In this document: piece by piece, positions 7,860 to 14,799 of the stretch
Layout of the letters: the number at the start of each line of letters is the position of its first letter
Numbering within the stretch: the first letter of the stretch is position 1
Assembly (NCBI GenBank): GCA_900555925.1
Contig: USMU01000003.1
Coordinates: 1 to 52,620 of the forward strand
Source of the DNA: an uncultured Clostridium sp.
Lineage (GTDB): Bacteria > Bacillota > Clostridia > Christensenellales > Borkfalkiaceae
DNA length: 52,620 nt
Direction: 5' to 3'
Position numbers and translations under genes: made by a program
Notes under the pieces: generated by a model
Told to the model about the DNA's origin: nothing
Databases searched by the model: none
What the model saw: the letters and a program-made list of their open reading frames with translations, nothing else

Positions 7860-8930
7860 TCAAAAAATAAAATGGTCATTATCTAATGTAATATCGGTAA
7901 CTGTAATTACAAGAGATTCAGCATCAAATTTTAAGTTTATAGAGGTCTCTCCCGAATGATAAACTTCTTCTTCATAAGTACAAGAATATTCAAGGGTAAA
8001 CGTTGCTTGCGTATCTTGATACTCTCCGGCCGCTAACGTAAACGCATTATTGAAATTATCCCGTACCTTCATTTGTGTGAATTTATCCCCGCTTGATTGC
8101 GCAAACGTAAGGAAAGGATTCATATCCATGATTTCAAAAATCGACGTCTCTGCATTAAATTCATATCTCGCTTGTTCATAATATTTTAACATACTCACAT
8201 AGCTCGACTGCATTTTTGCCTCTACGGCGTCCTTAAATCCTTCCGTAAGCGCGAAATCTCCGCCCGATATAGTTAATTCGCTGTCCAAGGTTCCTACACT
8301 ATATACAGGCTCCACTGATACCGTATACTCCGTTTGCCATTTTAATTCACTTGCTGAAAACGTTGCACTCAAACTTTCAGCCCGTTTAACATAATCACAG
8401 GTCGCCGTTGCCGATATATCTGGATTGGCTCGTGAGGTCGCCGTTACCACAACAGGCTCGCCAAAGGCTTGTTTACATTCGACTGTCGCCGTAACCGCTC
8501 CGTCTGTCGTCGGCGTTATTGTTACGTAATCCGTTACCGTTTTTCCTGTCGCCCATTCGCTGGAAGGATTTTTGAAAGCCACCGACCAATCCAATGCCTT
8601 ATTTGTTGCGTTCGATGGTGCTACCGTCGCAGTTATCGTATAGGCTGTATCTGCCATAGGAGAAATCCCGTTCGCCGCATAATCTTCTTTGGCGATCTTC
8701 GCGCTCATCAGCTTTACGCCGTTTCCCGTGCTTTCTCCGATGACCGTTCCGCCCGACGAAGCCTCGTCTTTCGGATCTTCCGGTTCCTCGACCGTCGGTT
8801 CGTCCTCGCCCCACTTATAATGGTGCTGCAATAAGCCGCCCGCCACTCCGCCAAGCAGTATCAGCACCAATCCCAGCGCGATACCACCGATTACCTTTTT
8901 GCCCGTTCCTTCCTTCTTGTTGTTTGACAT
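7860..8930 (-). CDS. Membrane-anchored protein with Ig-like (Big-type) region (356 aa)
   Basis: N-terminal span KVIGGIALGLVLILLGGVAGG (residues about 12-32), an acidic linker (EPTVEEPEDPKDE), then a beta-rich domain containing phrases typical of bacterial Ig-like Big_2 domains (TYTITATVAPSNATNKALDW, ATVECKQ, VVVTATSRANPDISATATC). The C-terminal third (about 220-356) is different and not recognised. RBS AAAAAAGGAG. Such Ig-like modules are common on virion surface proteins, where they bind carbohydrates or pack on the particle. Shares its membrane-anchor topology with the 196-aa protein that follows 23 nt downstream. Confidence 0.65.
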   Translation of the reverse strand: MSNNKKEGTGKKVIGGIALGLVLILLGGVAGGLLQHHYKWGEDEPTVEEPEDPKDEASSGGTVIGESTGNGVKLMSAKIAKEDYAANGISPMADTAYTITATVAPSNATNKALDWSVAFKNPSSEWATGKTVTDYVTITPTTDGAVTATVECKQAFGEPVVVTATSRANPDISATATCDYVKRAESLSATFSASELKWQTEYTVSVEPVYSVGTLDSELTISGGDFALTEGFKDAVEAKMQSSYVSMLKYYEQARYEFNAETSIFEIMDMNPFLTFAQSSGDKFTQMKVRDNFNNAFTLAAGEYQDTQATFTLEYSCTYEEEVYHSGETSINLKFDAESLVITVTDITLDNDHFIF

Positions 8931-9213
8931 TTTTCTTTTCTCCTTTTTTCCCTTTCGGGTTTTTTACTGTTTTTGGGATTCCTCCGCTCGGCGGCCTAAG
9001 GAGGAAAACCGGGCCGCCGTCGGAGGATTAAAGGGCTTTTTTCTCACTCGTTTACCCTTTGGGGCGGGATTTACGCACCCGCTATACGGTAGCCGTAACT
9101 CTCTACTGCTGGTTTTCAAGCGTTCCCTTCCGCTTGGGGCGGGACTTTTCGGCTTTCGCCAACGGCGCCCGCTATGCCGATAATATGATAAGGATATTTC
9201 TGTATAGGCTTCT
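8931..9213. other. Structured intergenic region with strong hairpin and imperfect repeat (origin/packaging candidate)
   Basis: Contains a 14-bp GC-rich hairpin (arms 8981-8996 and 9011-9026, one bulge) and two copies of a module that begins TTGGGGCGGGA and ends CCCGCTAT (9059-9085 and 9134-9175), each able to pair GCGGG with CCCGC. A possible short minus-strand ORF (TTG at 9119 behind GGAAGGG, about 51 codons) crosses the region but its composition follows the repeats, so I do not call it. Non-coding, multi-hairpin regions in filamentous phages hold replication origins and the packaging signal. Confidence 0.4.
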
Positions 9214-9462
9214 TTAATTCGCTTCCGAAAGCTCGCTATTCAGATTTATTATCCTGTTCAGATATTCGATCGCTTCCGACAGTCTTTCCTCCGCGTTCGT
9301 CAGCGCGTCCAGCCTCTGCACTGCTTTCGCTCCCGACGGACTGTAAATTTTTCCCGCACTCATACTTTCTATTACCCACGCCGCTTCGTCTATTTGAAAC
9401 AGCAGCCGCGTGTCCTCCAACTGCAACCGATCCCGCAGCGTCTCCGTCTTGTCTCGTTTCAT
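9214..9462 (-). CDS. Helical hypothetical phage protein (82 aa)
   Basis: Begins MKRDKTETLRDRLQLEDTRL and is almost entirely charged helix (EERLSEAIEYLNRIINLNSE), probably a short coiled coil. No membrane segment. Its ATG overlaps the stop of the 94-aa basic protein (ATGA). Not recognised. Confidence 0.6.
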   Translation of the reverse strand: MKRDKTETLRDRLQLEDTRLLFQIDEAAWVIESMSAGKIYSPSGAKAVQRLDALTNAEERLSEAIEYLNRIINLNSELSEAN

Positions 9463-9743
9463 TTCCCGCGTCCCCTCTTGTTCTTGGCAAGCCGTTTCTC
9501 GATCTTCTCCGCCCGGCGGCTGTCACGCTGGCCCGTATGATAACCCGCTGTCGCCGCCTCCCGCGCTCCCGGTACTCGCGGGATATTCTTCGCCGCGTTG
9601 TAACCGTCATGATAACCCGTATCGTATGCCGCATCCAGATCCGCGCGGTATGCCTTCGCCTTTGCCGCCACCTTGTTCCCGGCCTTCTTCGCCGCGGTTT
9701 TCACTTTCCCCGGCTTTTTCGACGTTGCTACTTTCTCCGACAT
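9459..9743 (-). CDS. Histone-like Lys/Ala-rich basic protein (94 aa)
   Basis: N-terminal half is Lys/Ala-rich (SKKPGKVKTAAKKAGNKVAA), like the tails of bacterial histone H1-like proteins. It is followed by two short Gly-Tyr-His repeats (DTGYHDGYNAAK and TAGYHTGQRDS) and a basic C-terminus (KRLAKNKRGRGK). RBS AGGAGGACAGG. Expected to bind DNA, possibly coating ssDNA or compacting phage DNA; the function is inference from composition. Confidence 0.6.
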   Translation of the reverse strand: MSEKVATSKKPGKVKTAAKKAGNKVAAKAKAYRADLDAAYDTGYHDGYNAAKNIPRVPGAREAATAGYHTGQRDSRRAEKIEKRLAKNKRGRGK

Positions 9744-9763
9744 CTTCCTGTCCTCCTGTTCGT

Positions 9764-9847
9764 TTATTTCTCTCGGCTCTCCAAACGATATTTCTTCCCG
9801 TCCGAAAACTTCACTACTTTTGTTTCCGTTTTATCCCGCCTCTTCAT
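9764..9847 (-). CDS. Tiny ORF (27 aa) carrying a duplicated peptide
   Basis: The ORF starts MKRRDKTETKVVKFSDGKKY and ends RLESREK. It overlaps the 3' end of the 111-aa gene in another frame, with GAGG 9 nt before the ATG. Its core, ETKVVKFSDGKK, repeats the C-terminus of the 118-aa protein (ETKVVRFSDGKK) and the DNA is a near-identical 31-bp direct repeat (9800-9830 and 10206-10236). Either a real micro-gene or the remnant of a partial gene duplication. Confidence 0.4.
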   Translation of the reverse strand: MKRRDKTETKVVKFSDGKKYRLESREK

Positions 9848-10166
9848 TCTCCGCATCCTCGATCGCTTCCTTTATCGCTTCGATTGACTTCGTCAGATCC
9901 TGCACCTCGTACCAATACGCTCCCACCTGCACGAACGCCCCGTCTTTCGTATTCTCTTTCATATCCCGCAAGACGGCCGCCGCATACCTCAACTCCGACA
10001 GCCTTTCACTCCGTCTCTTGCGGGCGGGTACGGAATACTCTTCATATTCTTCCGCGCTCTCTCCCTGCGCTTCACGGATTCTTTCGATTAAATACGCGAT
10101 TCCAAACGCTATCAATACACCCAACAACGCCGAAAACATTACCAAAATTATCTCGTCTCCGCTCAT
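9831..10166 (-). CDS. Single-span membrane protein with long helical tail (111 aa)
   Basis: Begins MSGDEIILVMFSALLGVLIA: an N-terminal membrane span of about 20 residues, then an acidic stretch, a basic patch (PARKRRSERL) and helical C-terminus (IEAIKEAIEDAENEEAG). RBS AAAGGAGGAGG. Possible coat or assembly protein by topology. Not recognised. Confidence 0.6.
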   Translation of the reverse strand: MSGDEIILVMFSALLGVLIAFGIAYLIERIREAQGESAEEYEEYSVPARKRRSERLSELRYAAAVLRDMKENTKDGAFVQVGAYWYEVQDLTKSIEAIKEAIEDAENEEAG

Positions 10167-10181
10167 TTGCTTCCTCCTCCT

Positions 10182-10538
10182 TTATTTCCCGTATTTCTTT
10201 TTGCCGTCCGAAAACCTCACTACTTTTGTTTCCTTTTTGCCCGCTTCCAAACCGACAACCTTAACCTCCGGACTGCTATATTTCTTTCGCCGCGGGCGGG
10301 CCCCTTCCGACTTCTTTGTCTTTTTGGTCGTCGCTGCCTTTTCTCGTTCTGCCGTGATTTTTACTTTCTTTTCCACCGGATTTGTCGCCGCGAAGCTCTC
10401 CGCCTCCCCTTTGCTCTTAAAGCCCTTGTATTTCCGAACGTCGTTTTGTTGGTGCAGCACCCAATGCGTATCTCCTACTTGCTTTATCCGACTGCTCCCT
10501 TTCAACGTTTTTTTCGACTTTGCTTTCTCTTTCGGCAT
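10182..10538 (-). CDS. Very basic probable DNA-binding phage protein (118 aa)
   Basis: Starts MPKEKAKSKKTLKGSSRIKQ. An N-terminal module (WVLHQQNDVRKYKGFKSKGE) resembles the small strand-helix folds seen in phage DUF2188-type proteins, followed by Lys/Arg-rich linkers (TTKKTKKSEGARPRRKKYSS) and the C-terminal peptide ETKVVRFSDGKKKYGK that recurs in the next tiny ORF. RBS GCGAGGTG. Nucleic-acid binding is likely from charge; the family match is tentative. Confidence 0.6.
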   Translation of the reverse strand: MPKEKAKSKKTLKGSSRIKQVGDTHWVLHQQNDVRKYKGFKSKGEAESFAATNPVEKKVKITAEREKAATTKKTKKSEGARPRRKKYSSPEVKVVGLEAGKKETKVVRFSDGKKKYGK

Positions 10539-10550
10539 TTTTTCACCTCG

Positions 10551-11099
10551 CTATTTTACTACATAGCCGTTATCTATTAGCTCCTGCTCTGATTCGTCCT
10601 CGCCGCTAAACTGCTCGAATACCTCAGGATTGCTTCTCATGATCTGCGTTAACTGCCGCCAATGCGCTTCGTTTTCCTTTTTTAGTTCCTCATGCTCCGA
10701 AATCAGTTTATTATTCGATTCATCTAGCGCTCGGTAATCCTTTTCCAAATCCTCGAAATCCTCCCTTTGGCCTTCATACGCCGCTTGCAAGTTTTTGTAT
10801 CTTTCACGCAATTCGTCGTACTCCTTCCGCAACTGCTCGCGCTCACGCTCCAATTCCAGAATCCCCGTCACCGCCGCGCAACGCTTCGACGCGCTGCACT
10901 CCGTCACGCTCCCTCCCCCCGTCTGTTCCGTGATTGCCGTTTCGAGAATGTCTTTCTTCTCCTCCGGCTCCGCGGCGTTTTGTTTCCGTTCCCGATATTC
11001 TATCGCTATGTTTACTATTCCTGCTATCAGGACAACAACCGCTCCTATCGCAAAAAACAGCACTTCCGATTTCAACAATACTAACCATATTCCTGTCAT
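10551..11099 (-). CDS. Membrane-anchored coiled-coil protein (182 aa)
   Basis: N-terminal span (LLKSEVLFFAIGAVVVLIAG, residues about 8-30), then a linker and a long coiled coil from about residue 78 to 150 (heptads in LELEREREQLRKEYDELRER and EDFEDLEKDYRALDESNNKL). RBS AACGGAGGATTAC. Resembles the domain layout of phage spanin-like or assembly scaffolding proteins, but no specific family is seen. A 25-codon basic micro-ORF (GTG at 11,174) overlaps its start codon and might be translated; I do not list it separately. Confidence 0.6.
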   Translation of the reverse strand: MTGIWLVLLKSEVLFFAIGAVVVLIAGIVNIAIEYRERKQNAAEPEEKKDILETAITEQTGGGSVTECSASKRCAAVTGILELEREREQLRKEYDELRERYKNLQAAYEGQREDFEDLEKDYRALDESNNKLISEHEELKKENEAHWRQLTQIMRSNPEVFEQFSGEDESEQELIDNGYVVK

Positions 11100-11355
11100 T
11101 TTGTAATCCTCCGTTTCCGCTTTCGCGGTTTTTTATCTTTTTCTCGTTTCCACCCCGGCGGCCGAATGTGCACTCCGACCGCCTTCGCGGATTACAAAAG
11201 CTGCGGAAAGCCTTTATAGATTAGCGGCGATACCTTTTTCCCTTTCACGGTTGTCCTACATAAGTGGCTTTTTGATTTCGCCTAAACCGCAACTCTTTTA
11301 TCTCTTCTTTTTCACCGGCTTCGCTTTCAGTTTTTCCGCCGCTTTGATCTGCTTT
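11100..11355. other. Intergenic region in phage operon, no confident gene
   Basis: 256 bases between the 73-aa and 182-aa ORFs. Only micro-ORFs with alternative starts are present; the most plausible is a GTG-started 25-codon Lys/Arg-rich peptide ending in the ATGA overlap with the 182-aa gene. No terminator-like hairpin followed by T residues is seen on the minus strand, so transcription probably continues through. Confidence 0.35.
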
Positions 11356-11577
11356 TTATCCGTTCAGCGGTTGTTCCCGCATGATTTGCTCTTTTACTTC
11401 CCAATACGTTTCCTCTACAAAATACCCGGAAACTTTGTTTGAAGCAAACAACGCGATATTTCCTCTCATCGATACAAACGCTCCTTTTGCTTCCGGAAAT
11501 ACTCCGTCTATTCCCGATATGTTCAACAATATCTTTTTTCCGTCCTCTTTCCGCGTCACTTCGATAAATCCTTGCAT
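11356..11577 (-). CDS. First phage-operon gene, small hypothetical protein (73 aa)
   Basis: Begins MQGFIEVTRKEDGKKILLNI and reads as a compact beta-rich domain with a helical C-terminus (TYWEVKEQIMREQPLNG). The start resembles the short FlbD-like beta fold in pattern only. RBS AGAGAGGG. It is the first gene after the repressor-controlled promoter, about 110 nt downstream of the predicted start site, a position often used by early regulators. Confidence 0.6.
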   Translation of the reverse strand: MQGFIEVTRKEDGKKILLNISGIDGVFPEAKGAFVSMRGNIALFASNKVSGYFVEETYWEVKEQIMREQPLNG

Positions 11578-11678
11578 TTTACCCTCTCTTTTGACTTCTG
11601 CGCCCCGTTTTCCTCTGCGTAGATAATTTCTTGACTGCCCCCGCTTTCAATGCGCTGGCGTTATCCCACGCCAAAAAA

Positions 11679-11745
11679 ATCGCGTTTGCGATTATATTAT
11701 AAACCGCGTTTGCAATTTTGTCAAGAGAAAAATCGCATTTGTGAT
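11679..11745. promoter_or_regulatory. Three operator repeats for the XRE repressor
   Basis: Three imperfect 14-bp palindromes of the form ATCGCnTTTGCGAT: 11679-11692 (perfect), 11703-11716 (ACCGCGTTTGCAAT) and 11732-11745 (ATCGCATTTGTGAT). Starts are 24 and 29 bp apart. The middle one lies inside the spacer of the leftward promoter, the first just downstream of its -10, and the third over the likely -10 region of the repressor gene. The layout is that of a lambda-like genetic switch. Confidence 0.7.
11696..11724 (-). promoter_or_regulatory. Main leftward phage promoter (consensus sigma-A)
   Basis: On the minus strand TTGACA (11724-11719), 17-nt spacer and TATAAT (11701-11696), both hexamers perfect. 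It drives the whole phage operon from the 73-aa ORF to rep. Operators overlap it, so the XRE protein should silence it in the lysogen. Confidence 0.75.
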
Positions 11746-11768
11746 AAAATATTTTTTAGGAGGTAATT

Positions 11769-12143
11769 ATGAATAAAATCCCCAATATCTTAAAAGACCT
11801 AAGAAAGAATCAAAATTTGACGCAATTTCAATTAAGTCAAGCTCTCAAAATCGGACAAGCCACTATTGCTGGATATGAAAACGGTTCTCGTGAACCACAT
11901 ATCAACAGCTTAATTGCGTATGCAAATTTTTTTGAATGTTCCGTCGATTACCTTCTCGGCAGGGAGGACGACCTCGGGAATATCACCATACACACAGAAA
12001 AGCCCGCCTCGCTTCCGCAGGACGAACAAGAGCTGTTAAATATTTATCAGGCGCTTTCCCCTGCGCACCGTTCGCAGATTCTCGAATATGCCCGCTATTT
12101 TGCCGAAAAATCCGGTGCGGCTTCTACTCGCCGCAAGGCATAA
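11769..12143 (+). CDS. XRE-family (cI-like) phage repressor
   Basis: A 124-aa protein with an N-terminal helix-turn-helix (residues about 6-60: LKDLRKNQNLTQFQLSQALK, then IGQATIAGYENGSREPHINS) and a short C-terminal helical part. This is the usual size of small Firmicutes phage and ICE repressors without a self-cleaving peptidase domain. RBS AGGAGGTAATT. It sits divergent to the phage operon with three palindromic operators between, so it most likely represses the leftward promoter and regulates its own. Loss of repression may involve the BRO-N protein encoded next. Confidence 0.85.
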   Translation: MNKIPNILKDLRKNQNLTQFQLSQALKIGQATIAGYENGSREPHINSLIAYANFFECSVDYLLGREDDLGNITIHTEKPASLPQDEQELLNIYQALSPAHRSQILEYARYFAEKSGAASTRRKA

Positions 12144-12188
12144 AAAGCGACTATTTCCAAAACGGAAACAGTCACAAAGGAGAAACTT

Positions 12189-13055
12189 ATGGAAACAAAA
12201 TTAAAGCTCTTTAACGAAAAAACCGTCCGCACCGTCTGGAACGCCGACGAGGAAGAATGGTATTTCTCCGTCGTGGACGTCTGCAACGTGCTTTCAGATT
12301 CTGCCGGAAAAGATCCCGGTGCTTATTGGCGTAAATTAAAACAGCGGCTTAAAGCCGAAGGCAGCGAGGTCGTGACAAAATGTCACGGACTGAAAATGCA
12401 AGCTGCGGATGGAAAATATTATAAAACCGACGCCTTGAACACGAAAGGCGTGCTGCGGCTTATTCAGTCAATCCCTTCTCCGAAAGCCGAGCCGTTCAAA
12501 GTCTGGCTGGCGCAAGTCGGCGCGGAACGCCTCGACGAAATCGCAGATCCCGAAAAGGCGATCCAGCGCGGCGCGGCTTATTACCGCGAAAAGGGTTATT
12601 CGGACGAATGGATCAATCAGCGGCTTCGGACTATCGAAATCCGGAAGAAGCTCACCGACGAATGGAGCGCCCGCGGCGTGGAAACGGATCTCGAATACGC
12701 TATCCTGACGAATGACATGACAAAAGCGTGGTCAGGCTTATCCGTCAAGGAATACAAGGCCCTAAAAGGCTTGAAGAAAGAAAGCCTCCGGGACAACATG
12801 ACCGACCTCGAACTGCTTTTCAACGCCGTGGCGGAAGCTACCACTACAAAGCTCTCCCAAAGAGAAAAGCCGGAAGGTTTTGAAGAAAGCCGAAAAATCG
12901 CAAAAAAAGGCGGCGCAGCCACCAAAAGAGCGCGCCAAAGCATTGAGGAGGTCATCGGCGAAAAAATCGTTTCCCCTTTGAATGCCTCGGAAAAGGAGAA
13001 ACTCGTCACCGAAAAACTCCCGGAAATTCCCGAACTTACCAAACCGAAGGAATAA
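12189..13055 (+). CDS. BRO-N domain antirepressor-like protein
   Basis: A 288-aa protein. The N-terminal BRO-N domain (residues about 1-105) shows the typical strands KLFNEKTVRTVWNADEEEWY and FSVVDVCNVLSDS, and GVLRLIQSIPSPKAEPFKVW near its end. The C-terminal part is helical and charged (GYSDEWINQRLRTIEIRKKL). Proteins of this length and layout in Firmicutes and Bacteroidetes are annotated as phage antirepressor or DinD-like. It follows the repressor by 45 nt, with AAAGGAG before the ATG. Likely role: modulating the XRE repressor or host DNA response; this is family inference. Confidence 0.75.
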   Translation: METKLKLFNEKTVRTVWNADEEEWYFSVVDVCNVLSDSAGKDPGAYWRKLKQRLKAEGSEVVTKCHGLKMQAADGKYYKTDALNTKGVLRLIQSIPSPKAEPFKVWLAQVGAERLDEIADPEKAIQRGAAYYREKGYSDEWINQRLRTIEIRKKLTDEWSARGVETDLEYAILTNDMTKAWSGLSVKEYKALKGLKKESLRDNMTDLELLFNAVAEATTTKLSQREKPEGFEESRKIAKKGGAATKRARQSIEEVIGEKIVSPLNASEKEKLVTEKLPEIPELTKPKE

Positions 13056-13076
13056 CCGTAAATTACAAAAGAAAAG

Positions 13077-13134
13077 TTGCGGGATTTTATTATATAACTA
13101 AATAAACCAACTATGTTGTTATAAAATCCCGCAA
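13077..13134. repeat. Long inverted repeat between BRO and integrase genes
   Basis: Arms TTGCGGGATTTTA (13077-13089) and TAAAATCCCGCAA (13122-13134) match over 13 bp, with ATAAC/GTTAT adding further pairing inward. The spacer is AT-rich. On either strand the downstream T content is weak, so a simple terminator is not certain. It could be a terminator for the repressor-BRO transcript, a single-strand origin, or a recombinase accessory site. Confidence 0.5.
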
Positions 13135-13204
13135 AAATCCGTTTGTTCCATTTTTTGGTTTTTATTGTAAAATTTTCCTATCTTAACATAGGAGGATTGT
13201 TACA

Positions 13205-14494
13205 ATGGACAATCACGAAAGAAGCACTCTGGAACAAATTTTAGCTATGCTGCACGGTCTGATCGGACGCGACGACGCGAAAGCCGATTTTCGCCCCGAT
13301 CTATCCCTCGTTTCCGACCGCCCGGATTCTTCGGGAACGGAAACGCTTATTTTTCCGTCACGGATATTTGCCGAGCCGGAAAATGAAAAAAGCCCTCCGG
13401 CTTCCGCCGAAGGCACAGAAAAAGAAAAGCCCGACGAAGATCGGCGGGAAGGTCGTTTTTTGAAATTCACCGATAAGGAGCTTCAAAAAATGGCAAGTTA
13501 TTTTAAGAAAGATTATTTAATCCACGCGGGCGAAGTCGCCCACATTAGGCAAAAAGAAAACGGAACTTTTGAAATTCGATACCGCCGCAACGGCAGAGAT
13601 ATTTCGAGAAGCGGAAAGACCATCGAAATTGCGAAGGCGCGGTTTATGGCGGCATTAGTTACCCCGACAGAAAAACAACGCAAGAAAAAAGTTCGTTTTT
13701 CCGAATACACGTTGAATTGGATGGAGAGCGTAAAGAAAAACGAAATCAAGCCCATTACATACAACAGCTATCTTTTGGTTTTGAATAATTACGCCTTCCC
13801 CTACTTCGGAAAAACCGAAATGAAAGAAATTCATCCCATGCTCGTGCAAAACTTCATGAACGAATTAATCGAACACGACACCTACCGAACGGCCGAACTG
13901 CTTTTTTCCATTCTGAAACAGGTATTCGATTTTGCCGTTGCCGAGGACATCATTCCAAAATCCCCTATGGCACCGCTCCGCAAACCGAGATATGAAAAAC
14001 AGAACGGTACTGCGCTTACAAAGGAAGAAGAAAAGGCTTTCGTTTTGCGGTGTTTACGCGGCGGGAAATTTGGAATCGCTTACCTCATCATTCTCTACAC
14101 CGGAATCAGACGGGCGGAATATCAAACCATCGAGCTTTCGGAAGAATGGATCACCGTCGTCACGGCAAAGAGCCGCCGCGGACTTCCTCCAAAAAAGCGG
14201 AGAATCCCCATCACGCCTATGTTGAGAAAATATCTGAACTTGCTTGACGGCGGACTTCCCGTTATATCACTCGACAAACTGACGCACCGTTTTCCGGATT
14301 TTGCGCCCGGCCACCATTTACACGAGCTGCGGCATACGTTTATCACGCGGGCTCAGGAATGCGGGATTCCGCGGGAACTCGTTTCGCTTTGGGCCGGGCA
14401 CCGCGCCGACAATACGATGACGTCAAATGTCTATACGCATTTTTCGGACGAATTTCAGCTTTCCGAAGCAAAAAAATTCTTATACGAAGTATAA
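13205..14494 (+). CDS. Tyrosine recombinase/integrase of the prophage
   Basis: A 429-aa protein. An unusual N-terminal ~90-residue extension (acidic, Ser/Pro-rich) is followed by an arm-binding domain (residues about 95-150: TFEIRYRRNGRDISRSGKTI), a core-binding helical domain (about 160-250) and the catalytic domain. Catalytic residues are visible: Arg in YTGIRRAEY, HELRHT, AGHRADN and the nucleophile Tyr in NVYTHFSDEF. RBS ATAGGAGG sits in a small CCTAT/ATAGG hairpin. It ends 120 bases from the tRNA-Lys 3' fragment, so it very probably integrated the element there. It is clearly related to the second integrase at 14,800-15,827. Confidence 0.9.
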   Translation: MDNHERSTLEQILAMLHGLIGRDDAKADFRPDLSLVSDRPDSSGTETLIFPSRIFAEPENEKSPPASAEGTEKEKPDEDRREGRFLKFTDKELQKMASYFKKDYLIHAGEVAHIRQKENGTFEIRYRRNGRDISRSGKTIEIAKARFMAALVTPTEKQRKKKVRFSEYTLNWMESVKKNEIKPITYNSYLLVLNNYAFPYFGKTEMKEIHPMLVQNFMNELIEHDTYRTAELLFSILKQVFDFAVAEDIIPKSPMAPLRKPRYEKQNGTALTKEEEKAFVLRCLRGGKFGIAYLIILYTGIRRAEYQTIELSEEWITVVTAKSRRGLPPKKRRIPITPMLRKYLNLLDGGLPVISLDKLTHRFPDFAPGHHLHELRHTFITRAQECGIPRELVSLWAGHRADNTMTSNVYTHFSDEFQLSEAKKFLYEV

Positions 14495-14613
14495 AAAGAG
14501 CTGTTTTCCCCAATTTTCCCCAAATCGGAAAATCAAAAGCACGGTAAAACGGCTGTAAAGCAACAAAAAAACGTAAAAAAGCCTGTTTTTTAGGTGTTTC
14601 CACCGCCCTGATA

Positions 14614-14660
14614 GACTCTTAATCATTGGGCCCAGGGTTCGAGTCCCTGAAGGTGCACCA
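14614..14660 (+). repeat. Attachment site: 3' fragment of a tRNA-Lys(CUU) gene
   Basis: The 47 nt carry anticodon loop CTCTTAA, a 5-nt variable loop, a perfect T arm (CAGGG TTCGAGT CCCTG), acceptor strand AAGGTGC, discriminator A and CCA. The 5' side of the anticodon stem does not pair with TCATT, and no D arm or 5' acceptor strand precedes it, so this is not a complete tRNA. It is what remains downstream after an element inserts into a tRNA and rebuilds the intact gene at its other end, which must lie left of this window. Confidence 0.8.
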
Positions 14661-14664
14661 TTAT

Positions 14665-14710
14665 CGAGCATTTATGCAAGAAAGAAAGCATAAATGCTCG
14701 TTTTTCTTTG
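14665..14710 (+). terminator. Rho-independent terminator of the original tRNA gene
   Basis: A perfect 13-bp stem (CGAGCATTTATGC / GCATAAATGCTCG), 10-nt loop, followed by TTTTTCTTT. It begins 4 nt after the CCA end of the tRNA fragment, which marks this as the native chromosomal side of the attachment site. Confidence 0.85.
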
Positions 14711-14799
14711 CATTTTTTTATTTTTATTGTCCTGTTTTTCTTTCGTCTTTCCTTTTCGGGGCAGACTTTGGGGCAGAAAAAGTTGTGCTTCCTTTTACG

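Noticed and set aside
8969..9119. A TTG-started ORF of about 51 codons in the structured intergenic region
   Set aside because: Its peptide simply mirrors the DNA repeats and hairpin arms, and it needs a TTG start; the structures are the more likely selected feature.
14605..14660. A complete functional tRNA-Lys gene
   Set aside because: The T arm, anticodon loop and CCA are good, but there is no D arm or 5' acceptor strand and the anticodon stem is unpaired on its 5' side. Only the 3' fragment is present.
1..14660. Integrative conjugative element instead of phage
   Set aside because: No relaxase, coupling protein, VirB4-type ATPase or other mating-pair genes are visible; the HUH protein looks like a rolling-circle Rep and the gene sizes fit a filamentous phage. 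The unseen left end keeps this from being final.
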